Positions 44,322-55,554 of a DNA stretch of 64,000 bases are shown piece after piece (within the stretch, counting starts at the first letter, position 1; the number at the start of each line of letters is the position of its first letter). The notes under the pieces were generated by a model that was not told the origin of the DNA, ran no database searches, and saw only the letters and a list, made by a program, of their open reading frames with translations. Origin of the DNA: Anaeramoeba flamelloides (Eukaryota > Metamonada > Anaeramoebidae). The position numbers and the translations under genes are program-made. The DNA lies in NCBI GenBank assembly GCA_027625915.1, contig JANTQA010000029.1:9920001-9984000 (forward strand). Reading direction: 5' to 3'.

Positions 44322-45295
44322 TTAAAATTTATATCCACCTTTTGAATTTGTATTCGAGCTAATATCTTTTTCTACCATTTTTTCTTGTATTTCATAATAT
44401 TTTTGAATAATTTTTTCAGAATATTCAGAAGTTATTTTATATTTGGAGTTCTGTGCTTTATCCAATATTTCTAAAACATCTGAATTCTCTATAATGTCAA
44501 GTACTATGTTTGGGAAATTTTTCATTGCTTTTTCAATTGTAATTAAGCATGGCTCCATAAAATCAGGATCTTTATAATAATTTTCAACTAATTTTATGAG
44601 ATAACCAAGCCCGTCAATATTAATTAGTGATTTAATCAGTTCGGCGTTTGTGGAGTAGAAACAATTATGTAATACCCAAGCTGTTTCAATTATTAGTTCC
44701 TTGGGGAACTTTTCTGATTTGGAAATCTCCATAACATGGAAAATAATTTCCGATTCAATGATATTTTCAAGTTGTAAATCATTGCCACAGCACAAATTTG
44801 AAATGATTAATAAAATTTGCATTTTCGTTCTTGTGTGGGTAGAATTTGTATAATTTTCATATAAGTTTTCAAGAATTCCTAAATTTATCAACTCTTGTAA
44901 TTGCGATTCGTCACCACATGCAAAATTGTTTAAAACGAGAAGAGAATAATAAATACCCGATTCTTTATCCTTTGAAAGTAATTTGATAAGTTTTTTAACA
45001 GCGCCAAATTCTGCAAGAACTGGGTGGTTTTCTGGTTTCTTTGAGAGGTAACTTAACCCATTACAAACATTTTTTAAAGTTTTTCGTTCATCGGTATCAA
45101 GAAGTTCGACAAAAATTGGAATTAATTGTTGTGTATAAGAAAAATCTGCTGTTGGTCTTCTTTTGCATAAATTTAATATTACCCATGTTGCTTCGGGTAA
45201 TAAATTTAAAGAATAGAAATTTTCAAATTGATCAAGAATTCTCGGAACATAATCACTTTCTAAAAATTGATCTCTATATTCAATTTTATCAAGAA
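44322..45295 (-). CDS. Importin alpha, C-terminal exon (ARM repeats)
   Basis: One exon of 974 nt, opened by an AG acceptor (AAATAG at 45296) and ended by TAA, encodes 324 residues of armadillo repeats. It includes LPEATWVILNLCKRRP (matching the TWTLSNLCRNKNP region of importin alpha), NGLSYLSKKPE, LLVLNNFACGDESQLQ, ETAWVLHNC and a final DKAQNSKYKI...EKIIQKYYE like the terminal L-x-x-LQNH...LIEKYF. Importin alpha binds nuclear localisation signals and importin beta for nuclear import. Several canonical Trp/Asn positions of the NLS groove are replaced (W-x-x-x-N gives V-x-x-x-N, and W-x-x-S-Y gives C-x-x-L-S-Y), so binding may have drifted. It matches the N-terminal exons at 51079-51894 in order, and a roughly 8-residue W-x-x-GNI piece between them was not found. 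Confidence 0.85.
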
Positions 45296-46714
45296 CTATT
45301 TTTTTATTATTTTTTAAAAAAAAAAGTTTAACAATATTGTTTTGATAATTTATTTAAATCAATTTTTGTTTTTTGTTTTTTTCAGTTATTTTTATCATTT
45401 TTTTTTTTGTTTGTTTTTTTTTTATTTGTTTGTGTTTTTTTTTTTTGTTTGTTTGTTTTTTTTTTTTTGAATTATCAAAAATAATATTCAAAAGATGAAA
45501 AAATATTTTATGAATATAAATTTTATTTTTTTTTGAAAAAAATGTCTGATAATTAAACAATGATCAAAGAGTGACATAGAAAATGTTATTGAAACAGGGT
45601 GATGATAAAGAATTATTGAAATATTATTTTATTTTTTTTTTATTCAAAAAAAAAAATTTTCAAATAAAAAATGAAATTATACTTTTAGGATTTGTTTGAT
45701 ATCCATATATTTCAAAATAAATACCCACATAACAAGAATACTTCAACCTAGTCTCGGATTTGTAATTGATCGGTTGGTATTGAAAAGTCGTGAAAAAGAA
45801 AATTTAAGGTTTATTGATCTATACACAATTTACTTAAGGTTTTTTAATTTGGTTCGGGTTATTAATTTATAATATTTTTTTTTTTTATACATAAAATTTT
45901 CTTTGAATATCTTTCACCAAACCGTACAAAATATTTAATTTTCAAAATTTGTTCAAAAAAATGTGTAATTTTGAGGTAGAAAATTAATGTATGTTATTAA
46001 ATACAAATAAAATAAAAATAAAAAATAATCCTTAAGGGCCGAGTCATTACGGTTAAAAATAATTTTCTGAATTGGATTAAAAAAAATTTGTAATTTTTAT
46101 GAGACCCTAATACAAATCAAAAAATATCCAAAATGTGAAGTGCGATCGAGATCTCCAAAAATCAACAATCTAAATAAGAGTACATTTTTAGAAAAAAGTG
46201 TCAAAGAGAGACACCCAATTTCCCCTTTAGAATGGTTGAGAGTATATAATTTTGAAAACAACTGTGTTGGGTTTGAAGTGTCTCTATTTGAATATTTTTG
46301 AGATATTGAAGATATTTTTTTTTTCATTTGTTTCTATTCTCAAATGAGTTATTTTTTCTCAAGAATCTTAGAAAATCCAAACTTTGTCAAATATAGAGAG
46401 TTATTAAATAACCACAAATCAGATTAAATTGAATTAAATTGATTGCGAACTTTAAGAAAACAATTTGTTTCAAATCAAAGAAATTTAACCCTTTGGTTAT
46501 TTAAAAATAAAAAAAAGTAAAAATTTAATTTTTTGGAATTGAGATTACTTTAAAACTTTTTTTGAATTGAATTTTTTTGACAAAGAATCCTATGAATTTT
46601 TTTTTTTGTTATTTGAATTTTTTCAATCAAAAGAATGGCTATTCCACACTGCCCTTTTTAGTTTTCAAACCACTCCTTGCGTATGGAGTAAATCCATGTT
46701 AAATGACTAGACCC

Positions 46715-47494
46715 TTAAAAAGAATATTGTCCACCAAAGAGAAGTCTAAAAATAAAGTATATTGTTATTGGAGGTAAATCATTTTAGTGTTACATATTTC
46801 AAATGTATCTAAAAAATGCTTTTTGTAAAATAGTAATAATCGTTGATCTTATTAAAAATGATCCTTGTCTTAGTAAAAAAACCCAAGAATTCTAGAATAA
46901 AATCTGAATTTCTAGGCAAATTTAAATTTTGAATCATCAATCTGAAGGCTTGAAAGTTGAAAAATATCTTTCTTAAATCTGTTTCAAAATTTAGATTAGT
47001 TGCTAAAAAATTCGTTTTTTTTTTCAAAGCAATAAATAATGAACCTAGAGATTGTTTTGAAAAATTGTTCCCAAATATTTGAAATTAAATTGAAAATACA
47101 ACTAGTTTTATCAAAATAAAAACCAAAAGTAATCAATATATGTGTTTTTATGTTAATAATTATTGAGTAAATCTTGAAATTAAAAAAATGAAATAATAAT
47201 TACGTTAGGGAGATTTGAAATATTAATTATTAAATACAAGAATATTAGTATTTTGAGTTTCTATTTTCGAATTGGAAAAGGAATTAAAAAAAAAAAATTT
47301 ACAAAATGATAATTTTTAATTGTGATCATTTACTATAAAAATATTGTATTAATTTTTTGTTCAATAATATTTATAATAGATTTTTTAAGAGTCACAGAAA
47401 CTAAATGAACTATATAGATCACTAATATCATTTTATTTCCCAATTACAACATACTTTAATTATAGGCAAATTCATGGTGACGTTAGTCACTTAA
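46715..47494 (+). mobile_element. TTAA-flanked non-autonomous DNA transposon (family E), copy 2
   Basis: Collinear with 17919-18679, including 'AGAGAAGTCTA', 'AGTAAAAAAACCCAA', 'ATCTTTCTTAAAT', 'GGAAAAGGAATTAAAAAA' and 'CCCAATTACAACATACTTT'. TTAA is present at both ends, but the outermost terminal bases have decayed. Internal base differences from copy 1 are numerous, so both are old. Confidence 0.75.
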
Positions 47495-48485
47495 GTGGCA
47501 AACAAATTAACAGTTTAATATCAGAATGGTGTTGATTACAATAATATCAAATGTTTGTTTTCATAATGGGTAAAGATTTGGAATATTGACATTAAATGTA
47601 AGTATATGATAATGAATTAAATAAATAAAAGAAAATTAATACTTACTGATATTTCCAAGACAGATTAAAATCTATTGAATTGTATTTTTTAAAAAAAATA
47701 ATTAATTAGAAATGGTGATAAATAAATAAAAATAAAGGTGTTTAATTAATTTGTTCGATATTAATTTTTATTTTAAATTTAATTTTTATTTTAAAAGCAA
47801 ATTAGAAATGTTATGTTAAATTTAAACATAATTTTAATAAAAAAAAATAAAAAAAAATCAAAAGTCCCCTCGATTATCAAATAATTATTTTCATTGTTGA
47901 TCAAATGTTGATTTTTGGTTCACTTCATTCTCAAAACAACCAAAATTAAATAATTTTGAATGAATTATTTATTGATAGCATTAAATGGAAGGTAAATAAA
48001 GAATTTAAAAAATAAAGCAAGATTTTTATCGATCTTTTGTGATTATTATTGAATTAATCTAAATTAAATTGAAATAAAATTTTATAGATATACAAATCTT
48101 TAATAGATTTTTTTCTTACTATCGAATTGTGTATTTGTTTTTGGAAAATAATATTCAAAATTCATTTCACGAGAAGAAATTTTATCAATTTTTTATAATC
48201 TACTTATTGTTCATATTCTTTTCATAGAAAAAAAAAAACTTGTTATTTATTCTAATAAATTGTATATGTCATTTTGAATAATTGACGTGCTTTTATTTGA
48301 TTAAAATATTTTTAATAATTTAATTTTTAATTAAAATTTGAATTTATTGATTAGGGGGGGATAAGTGAACTTTTGCAGTTTATTAATTAAAGTTTAAAAA
48401 AAAATGATCAGATCTAAAAATTGAAATTTTATTTTGATATGAGAAATAAATTAAACTCATAGAATATGTTCGATTTTTTCAATAA

Positions 48486-48516
48486 AACTGGGCCCCTTTG
48501 ACTGAAAAAGAGTTTA
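48486..48516 (-). mobile_element. Isolated terminus of a family C transposon
   Basis: AACTGGGCCCCTTTGACTG...AGTTTA is the reverse of the family C left end, followed by TA. The body to its left is not recognisable, so only the terminus remains. Confidence 0.6.
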
Positions 48517-48769
48517 TATATTTTTTTCAATTATATATTTCAGGTGAGTCACAATTTGTCAAATTTTCTATGTTTTTGAGAAAAAATAAAATCTTATTTC
48601 ATTCTTTTTTTAAAAAAAAAAAAAATTAGAAAACTAATATGAAATCTTCTCAAGAGTTAAAAATACTTTTGTAACCTAATGATCTTTTAATCTTTTTATA
48701 AATAATTAATAGATATATTTGTTTTTGAAAATTTTCACTTTTTTAAATAATTAAAATATGCCTAAAGAA

Positions 48770-49050
48770 CAATTAAAAACTTCTTTATTAATTATCTCAA
48801 TTTTGGGTTTTAAAAAGGCTCAAATTTAAATTGTTATAATGAGTATTTCTCAAAATTTTGTTTTTTGCTCTCTAGATTATTGAAGAATCGGCAAAGAAAA
48901 TTTGCAATTAAATTTTGTGTTTTATTTTGTTTTTTTCATTTTAAGTTTATTATTTTTTAATTTATATACTTTAATTTGTTCCTTAATATATTTAGAATGG
49001 GAAATATAGTTTAGTAATGTTATTACTGATATTTGAGTGTTAAATGGGGG
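48770..49050 (+). repeat. Dispersed repeat family D, copy 2
   Basis: Matches 43740-44000 ('ATTTCTCAAAATTTTGTT', 'GAAGAATCGGCAAAGAAA', 'CTTAATATATTTAGAAT'). Confidence 0.5.
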
Positions 49051-49079
49051 GGGATTGATTTCAATTTATGTTTTTTTTT

Positions 49080-49287
49080 TTTCAATTGAGGTCAAGGATT
49101 TATTTTTTTCGATTTTTAAGAAAATATTAAGATTTATTGGATTTATTTCATACGTTAATCAACTATTTTTTGATGTTTATTATTTTACTTATTTCTTATT
49201 TATTCTTCAATAGGTCAATTATAAAAAATAATTGATATTTGAAAAAAATGTTTTTTTTGGATACCCCTTTGACAGAAACAAAGTTTA
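49080..49287 (+). mobile_element. Family C transposon, 3' fragment
   Basis: Matches 3035-3239 of the complete copy, ending CCCTTTGACAGAAACAAAGTT-TA. The 5' part is missing. Confidence 0.7.
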
Positions 49288-50063
49288 TATTCATTTTTTT
49301 TTTTTTGATTAGACTTTCTCAATCAGATTTTTGAGAGTTTTTTTTATTATTTCCAAAATAAAGAATACATGATGATTATAATGTAGTGTTTCAATACTTT
49401 ATTCTAGTTTTTATTTTTATTTTTGAAAGGTTGATGTGATTTTGAAATGATTATAAAATAATTATTAATAATTTAATTAAATAAAATTTTTCATTTCAAA
49501 TTCAAATTTATTTCATTTTATTTTCATGTCAAAAAGAATACAAATTGCACCCTGATACTGAACAGTGATTTCCGGAGAAAGCCATTTTATTTTGTTTATT
49601 TTGGCATATAAATTTCATTTTATTTTCATAATAAATTTCTTAAGGGACTAGTCTCTATTATTTTTTTTTTTTTGACCAATTTCTAAATCAGGATTACTTA
49701 TCTAGAATTATGTTTAATATTGAAAATAAACAGGGGTTTTCAAATCTAAATAATTGGCAAAAATGTTCCCAATCTCTATTAAATTTAGTTAAAAATTTTT
49801 TTAATAGAGATAGTCCCTTAAATTGAAAATCATAATCATACGATTTTTGCTAATCTGTAAAGATTTTTTTCATTAAAACTCATAATTTTTGTTAAATTCT
49901 GAGTTTAATAGTCGCTTCTCATCTAATGTGACGGGTTTTTTACTACATCATCTTCTCATGAAAATGGACATTTGAATTTGAGAAAAGTAATTCTCTAACA
50001 AAATTTTAACCCGTTAATTTGTTTGTAAATTTTTTTAAATAACTTTTTTAAAAAAATTATCAT

Positions 50064-50295
50064 TACTGTTAATTGTAAAATAAAAAGATCAAAATTTTCA
50101 TTCAAATTTCCAAAAAAAATCCAATATTTCTCAAGAATTAAAATAAATCATCAAAGTTCCTCAATTCTAAAAGGAAAATTGATGATTTAAGCTTGATTTT
50201 TGGAATTAAAAATTTGAAATGTTACCTGATTTATACAATCTTTTTTTGGAAAGCTCAATTAAAATTTGGTTCCATTTATTTTGATACAAATAGCA
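50064..50295. mobile_element. Palindromic MITE family F, copy 1
   Basis: Begins TACTGTTAATTGTAAAATAA and ends with the imperfect inverse, carrying GGAAAGCTCAATTAAAATTT. Arms of about 45 bp. Two further copies are at 52903-53128 and 60155-60382. Confidence 0.7.
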
Positions 50296-51078
50296 AAATA
50301 TTAAAATCTCAAAAGAGATGACCTTTTTCAATTCAAAACACCTCTAATTTTAACAACAATGATTAACTGTTGAGAGAAAAATGTCGGACACAGAAAAATG
50401 GTTGGACACCATTTTTAATTGGGAACATTAGTAAAATTGAAAATTAAATCCTATTGATAACTAGGTGAATTTTATATAAATCCAGGTTTAAAGGTGTTAC
50501 AAGTTCATTAATCATTGTGTGTGTAGAATAATCATTTGAATGGTTGATAACTAAAAATAGATCATGCTATTTTAACAAAAATCCAAGTTGTAGGAAAGTT
50601 TACTATTAATTTTGAAAATGGTAATTTTTAAACTTGCTTTAGATTATAAGAGAGAAGGTTTTGAAAAAGTAGAATCACATTAATCGTTATTCTAATAAGT
50701 AGATTATTGCTATTTTCTTTAGTTATTTCACAAACGAAAGAAATTAAAAATCATTTTCAGTAAGGTTCAAAATTAAAATTGCTGTCCAACTATTTTTCTC
50801 TATCAATCATTTTTCACTCAATAGAAAAGAATTAATTCCAAAAAAAAATGGATTTTTTTGATTTTTGATTGGTTTGTAATTATCAGAAAAGAGTGTGTTT
50901 TACCTTTACGTTGGAAATATTAAAAATGATTTTATTTAAAAAAGTAGCTCTGAAAAAAACATTTAAAAGTGTTTCAAAAGAAGGAATTTTTTGAAGAATA
51001 TATTCGTTATTTGTTCCAAAAAAAAAAAAAATAAAAAGAAATAAATAAAAAAAATTATTTGATAAAAAAGAAAATTAC

Positions 51079-51894
51079 ATTTTCCAGAAGATCAGAATCT
51101 GTACCCGAAATTTCCAAGTATTTCATTAATATATTCACAAACCCAGCTTTAACAAGGTGACTTGTTTCATCATTGTCTAAAGAACAAAATTTCCCAACCA
51201 ATTTTATTGAGTCAGGCTATTGTGTTGTTGAGATTCGAAGAGAAAATAAATAAGTGTAAAAAGGGATGTTGAAAAAGATGAAGAGAATTTTTATATTTTT
51301 TTTTGTTTCTTGAAATAAGCAAGTACTATTAATTCAGGAATCTTTTGATCGACTAAAATTTCTTTTAGAATATCCAAAATTCCTTGTTCGAACATTAATT
51401 TTGTTGGGCTTTTCTTTTGTGAAAGGAACTCTCCTATTTTTGTTAATGTTTGTTTTTGTTTTTGAAGATCATTTGATTGGAGGTTTGTGATCAGTTGAGG
51501 AACTTGTTGTGTCTATTTTACAGTGACGAATTTTTTTTTTATTTTGAAAAAAGAAAAGAAAAAAAAGTAAATAAAAAAAAAAAAAAAAAAGCTTAGTGTT
51601 GTTTAACTTTAAAAGGATCTACCAAGTTTTTTTTTTTTTTTTTTGTTTTTTTATTGTGATTTGAAATTCAAAAATATGAACCATTTGATCATAGCTGATA
51701 GTTTGTTTTGGTTTACTTTTTTGAAGAGGGCTTTGTAACCCATAAGAGATCCTTCTTTTTGAAAGATTTTCTTGTCTTGTTTTCCTTGAAAGTGAAACAA
51801 TTCTTCTTTCACGCCTTTTGCTTGAGGTGTTTCGATCTGATTTTTTTTTAAAGCCATTCTTTCTTCTCTCCAATTTTTTTTGGAATTTGCTCAT
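51079..51894 (-). CDS. Importin alpha, N-terminal exons (IBB domain and first ARM repeats)
   Basis: Three exons, 51682-51894, 51327-51512 and 51079-51216, are joined in phase 0 through introns of 169 and 110 bp (donors GTTCAT and GTACTT, both acceptors ATAG). They encode 179 residues. Exon 1 is an importin-beta-binding domain: start MSKFQKKLERRKNGFKKK, then the basic RRERRIVSLSRKTRQENLSKRR and SPLQKSKPKQTISYDQM, aligning with the KRR...SPLQ...VDDIV layout of known importin alphas. Exons 2 and 3 encode ARM1-ARM2 (VPQLITNLQSNDLQKQKQTL; CSLDNDETSHLVKAGFVNIL). With the C-terminal exon at 44322-45295 the sum is about 510 residues, the normal family length, so both blocks are very probably one gene. 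Confidence 0.8.
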
Positions 51895-52902
51895 TTGAAT
51901 GTAGTTTTAGTCAAACAAATAGTCAAAAAAATAAAATGCAAATTGTGATTTTTTTATGGTTTTAAAAAAACATGATTAAAGTTTTAAAAACAATTTTAAT
52001 TTAATCAAATTAATTGGTATGTTATATTTAAAGGTGTTGTATTGAAATTACAATTCTCCATTATTCTGTTTTAATAATTTCATAAATCACTTTTAAAAAA
52101 GTCCAAAAATAAGGTTTTAATACCTTCATAAAGTGTGTGAAACATTCAATTAAAGTACATAAGTGAAAACTTTTAAATTAAAGTCATTTTTGAAACTAAT
52201 CCTACTGATATTTAACGTTTAAAAGGGATATGGGTTTGTCACTTTTTTGTTTTACAATTCTTCAGAATTTTTCTTTTTGGATTTTTTTTGCACACAACTA
52301 TAAACCAAAATATTACACAATTTGTGAAACCAGATCTTCCAAAGGTCAACTTATTTTTGAAATTTTCCTAGTTAACCAAAAGGAGAACTAGAATGAAGGA
52401 AAAATTTTGATCCATTTATTCTTCAAATACTACAAGCTAAAAATGTTTATTCTGACAAATGCAACTAATTAACTTTTTTACAATTTAATAATTGGATTAA
52501 TTTGTGCTTTTAATAGAAGGTTAGGTTGTGGAATAACTACAATAACTTTTTCAGAGAAAAAGAAAATTAATTATTTGGTACATATTCCTTTTAACCAATC
52601 CTCAAACTCTTCTTTTAAAAAAAAATTTCGTTTTGATAAGATAAAACACCGAATAAAATGTCAAAAATTTTGAGATTATGAGAAAAGTCTCGAAGAAATC
52701 CAAAACTCAAAAAAAACACAATTCTTGGAAAGAAATTTTTACACAAAAAAAAAAACTAGTATCAATAACACACAAGTAATTCTTGACAGAAAAATAGTAT
52801 TCGTTTTTCAAATATAAAGTCCAAATTAAATCTTTAGTAAAGAAACATTTAGACTTTATAAAAGGTTTTTGTTGGACAAACGAAATCCAGTTTTAGTAAA
52901 AC
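51895..52902. other. Spacer between importin alpha and RABL6-like genes
   Basis: This lies between divergently transcribed genes, so it is the shared upstream region of both. No further gene is seen. Confidence 0.55.
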
Positions 52903-53128
52903 TACTGTTAATTGCAAAATAAAAAGATCCAAATTTTCATTTAGCTTTCCTAAAAACACATCTCTCAATAATTAATATCAAAGATCAAAAGTCCCAATTC
53001 TCAGAGGGAAATTAATGGTTTAGCTGATTTTAAGAAATAAAAGTTCCAAATGTAACATGATTATTAAAATCTTTTTTTTTGGAAAGCTGAATGAAAATTT
53101 TGTTCCATTTATTTTAAAACAAATAGTA
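52903..53128. mobile_element. Palindromic MITE family F, copy 2, upstream of RABL6-like gene
   Basis: 226 bp, beginning TACTGTTAATTGCAAAATAA and ending AAACAAATAGTA, with inner arms 'TTTTCATTTAGCTTTCC' and 'GGAAAGCTGAATGAAAATTT'. It lies about 120 bp before the ATG at 53251. Confidence 0.75.
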
Positions 53129-53250
53129 AGGCCATAAGAAATTAAGTTGGTTTTGAAAAACAACAACAAAAAAAATCAAGGAAAAAGTCTCATTTTTTCT
53201 CATTGTTTCTTCTTTCAATATTTTTTTCTTTTTCTAATTTTTCTTTTTTT

Positions 53251-55335
53251 ATGGGACAACAAGAAAGTAAAACAAACACCAAAATTGGGAAAATTGAACA
53301 AAAAAACGTTTCAATCGAAACTTACAAAATAAATATTTGTGTCAGAGGATCTGAAAAGTCTGGAAAAACCACGCTCTGCAAGCTGTTGTCTGGCACCCAA
53401 TCTCAAAAAGAAACACAAAAAAACACAAAAACCAAGCCCATAGTCAAGCATAAACTGCGATGGATGTCTCCAAACAAAAAAACCATAATCAAATGCCAGG
53501 TATCTGATGTGAATGATACACAAGCCTTACAAAAAGAACGAGAGAAGATTAAAGAAATCAAGGGTAAAAGTGGATTAAAGTTAAACCATGAAGACAAAAC
53601 GCCTGTTGCGGATCTCAGTGAATGGAATAACGAAATTTATTCGAATTGTGATGGATGTGTCTTTATTTTCAATCTTTCCAAACGTGATTCTTGGATTTAT
53701 GTTGATCGTTATTTGTCCAAGGTGCCAAAAGACTTGGAGATTCTGATTGTTGGTAATGCTGTTGACATTAAAGAAAGAATTGTTTCTGAAAACGAAGTTT
53801 TAAAACTAATCGAAGGGATGAGAGAAAAAGGCTTTCAGATCCATTACCTTGAAGCGAGCTTAATGCACAAGTATGGCCTAGACTCAATTTGCTATTGGTT
53901 TTATTTGCCTTTAATCAAAAAGAAACAACACAAGTTTGAAAAACAACAACAAGAGATCCAATCAGAATACCAGATTTCAATAAATGAATTCGATATGATT
54001 AACAAAGAAGAAACTTATGAAAAGCATTTACAAGTTCGTAACTTATTGAAAAAAAGCAAAAAATCAAAGAAAAAATCGGATAAAAATAAAAGGAAAAATA
54101 ATAATACATCAAATATTAATAGTACATCAAATGTTAATAATACTAATAATAATTCCACTATTACCACTACAAACACACCGACTACCACTATGGCTACAAA
54201 TAATACAACTAATAATGAGATAAATTCAACAAAAGAAAAGTGGAAAAATCATCCCATAATAAGAGACGAAGGAGAAATAGAAGGAGAAATTAAAGAAAAA
54301 GAAAAAGGAAAAGAAAAAGGAAAAGGGAAAGGAAAAGGGAAAGAAAAAGGAAAAGGAAAAGGAAAAGAAAAAGAAAAAGAAAAAGAAAAAGAAATACCAA
54401 TTGCTTTAAAAAGTAAGAATGAAGAATTTTTTTCTTCTTCAGATGATCAAAAAGAAGATGAAGAAAATGAGAACGAAGGCAAACATGAATATAAAAATGA
54501 CAAAAATGAGAGTGAAGAACAAGATAGCGAAGAAATAGAAGAAGAATACAACAACACAAAGACTAAAAAAAAACAAAAAAGAAAGAGAGAAAAAAAAATA
54601 AAAAAACAAACAGAATTTGTAGTCCAAGATTATGAAGATTTAAGTAATTCAACCCAAGAAGAAGATGACGAAAACGAGCCCGAAGATAAAAAACAAGAGA
54701 ATAAACAAAGCAATAGTGGGAGTAATAGTGATAATAATTATACAGACGAAGATTCAGAAGGAGAAGAAAAAGAAAAGAAAAAAAACAAGGAATCGTATGA
54801 GAATAAAACCAAAAATAGTTTACAAACAGCATTTGAAATCACGCCAGTAGAAGATATTGATCCAAAAGATGAAAATACCAATTTTTTCGAAGATGAACAA
54901 AAAGAATATAATGACTTTTTTGGAATTGAAAGTAAACCAACAAAAAAAAAACAGACAAAAACAGAACATCAAACAAATAACGATTTTAATTCAAAAAGTT
55001 CAGATCAAAATAATGAGAAATTAGAAACAAAAACACCTTCCCCAAGGCACCATCAAAAAAATCACCATTCCAATTCAAGTCTTCGGAAAACAAATTCACA
55101 TGAAGGAAGTGACAAGAAAAGACACCGCCGAAGACATCACCACCGATCAAGCTCCTCAAGATCAAGCAGTCATAAATCGCATTCAAGTAGAACACCCACA
55201 AGAGAATCTAAAAACAGTGAACATTCGGGTGAAGGAAGTAAACATAAAAGACACCACCGAAGACATCACCACCGATCAAGTTCATCAAGAAAAAAGTCTA
55301 AAAGTCATTCTGGCTTGAAAAAAGAAGAAAAATAA
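53251..55335 (+). CDS. RABL6-like GTPase with long disordered tail
   Basis: 694 residues from the first ATG; the frame is open upstream but has no earlier ATG. Residues about 25-235 are a divergent Ras-like domain. The P-loop GSEKSGKT (33-40) is intact. The switch II D-x-x-G is not canonical (VSDVND), CDGCVFIFNLSKRDSW matches the RABL6 YKNCNGVVMMFDI block, and GNAVDI replaces NKxD, as GNYRDM does in human RABL6. EASLMHKYGL...FYLPLI continues the alignment. The rest is Lys/Glu/Ser-rich, with a KGKGKEK run (about 346-382), a late EYNDFFGIE motif recalling RABL6 DLFGLG, and an Arg/His/Ser C-terminus. The N-terminus MGQQESK fits the N-myristoylation consensus (Gly2, Ser6, Lys7), which human RABL6 lacks. 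Function in protists is unknown. Confidence 0.85.
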   Translation: MGQQESKTNTKIGKIEQKNVSIETYKINICVRGSEKSGKTTLCKLLSGTQSQKETQKNTKTKPIVKHKLRWMSPNKKTIIKCQVSDVNDTQALQKEREKIKEIKGKSGLKLNHEDKTPVADLSEWNNEIYSNCDGCVFIFNLSKRDSWIYVDRYLSKVPKDLEILIVGNAVDIKERIVSENEVLKLIEGMREKGFQIHYLEASLMHKYGLDSICYWFYLPLIKKKQHKFEKQQQEIQSEYQISINEFDMINKEETYEKHLQVRNLLKKSKKSKKKSDKNKRKNNNTSNINSTSNVNNTNNNSTITTTNTPTTTMATNNTTNNEINSTKEKWKNHPIIRDEGEIEGEIKEKEKGKEKGKGKGKGKEKGKGKGKEKEKEKEKEIPIALKSKNEEFFSSSDDQKEDEENENEGKHEYKNDKNESEEQDSEEIEEEYNNTKTKKKQKRKREKKIKKQTEFVVQDYEDLSNSTQEEDDENEPEDKKQENKQSNSGSNSDNNYTDEDSEGEEKEKKKNKESYENKTKNSLQTAFEITPVEDIDPKDENTNFFEDEQKEYNDFFGIESKPTKKKQTKTEHQTNNDFNSKSSDQNNEKLETKTPSPRHHQKNHHSNSSLRKTNSHEGSDKKRHRRRHHHRSSSSRSSSHKSHSSRTPTRESKNSEHSGEGSKHKRHHRRHHHRSSSSRKKSKSHSGLKKEEK
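55100..55320 (+). repeat. Tandem duplication encoding the RABL6-like basic C-terminus
   Basis: Two units of about 150 bp (starting near 55103 and 55232) share 'CGAAGACATCACCACCGATC' and encode HRRHHHRSSSSR-type repeats. Few base differences suggest a recent duplication. Confidence 0.8.
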
Positions 55336-55554
55336 TTTTTTTTTTTTTCATATTTTAATTTTTTTTTATATTGTCTAGAATTCTATTTCTTTTGCTATTA
55401 CAGTTATTGAATTTAATTAAACATACACAAACTACAATTCAAAAGTTTTGACACACCAAAATTCAATTTTTTGAAATAAAAATAAAAATTAAATAAATTC
55501 TATAAGAAATACTAAATTAGAACCATTAACTAATTGAAATTCTTATTTTTCTTC
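55336..55554. other. 3' flank of RABL6-like gene
   Basis: T-rich tail directly after the stop, with no other feature. Confidence 0.4.

Larger units (their letters stand above)
45296..51078 (-). other. 5.8-kb transposon-rich interval inside the importin alpha locus
   Basis: Runs from the AG acceptor of the C-terminal exon to the GTAATT donor of the third N-terminal exon. It contains a family E transposon (46715-47494), family D (48770-49050), two family C ends (48486-48516 and 49080-49287) and a family F MITE (50064-50295). Elsewhere in the window introns are 110-375 bp. It is either a giant intron grown by insertions, holding an unseen microexon of about 25 nt, or a gap that has split the gene. 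Confidence 0.6.

Noticed and set aside
44322-44891. Separate small ARM-repeat gene of 189 codons
   Set aside because: The frame continues upstream without a stop to the acceptor at 45296 and carries importin alpha sequence throughout.
45354-45560. 68-codon Lys-rich minus-strand frame
   Set aside because: Encoded by poly-A/TTTG simple sequence directly upstream of the importin alpha exon. No conservation is expected.
48345-48361. G-run and GATAAG near 48355 as a possible promoter or quadruplex
   Set aside because: Only a single run of seven G, with no gene downstream in the right place.
53203-53250. Sixteen-residue hydrophobic N-terminal extension of the RABL6-like protein
   Set aside because: It would need a TTG start. 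The ATG at 53251 gives MGQQESK, which is a better start.
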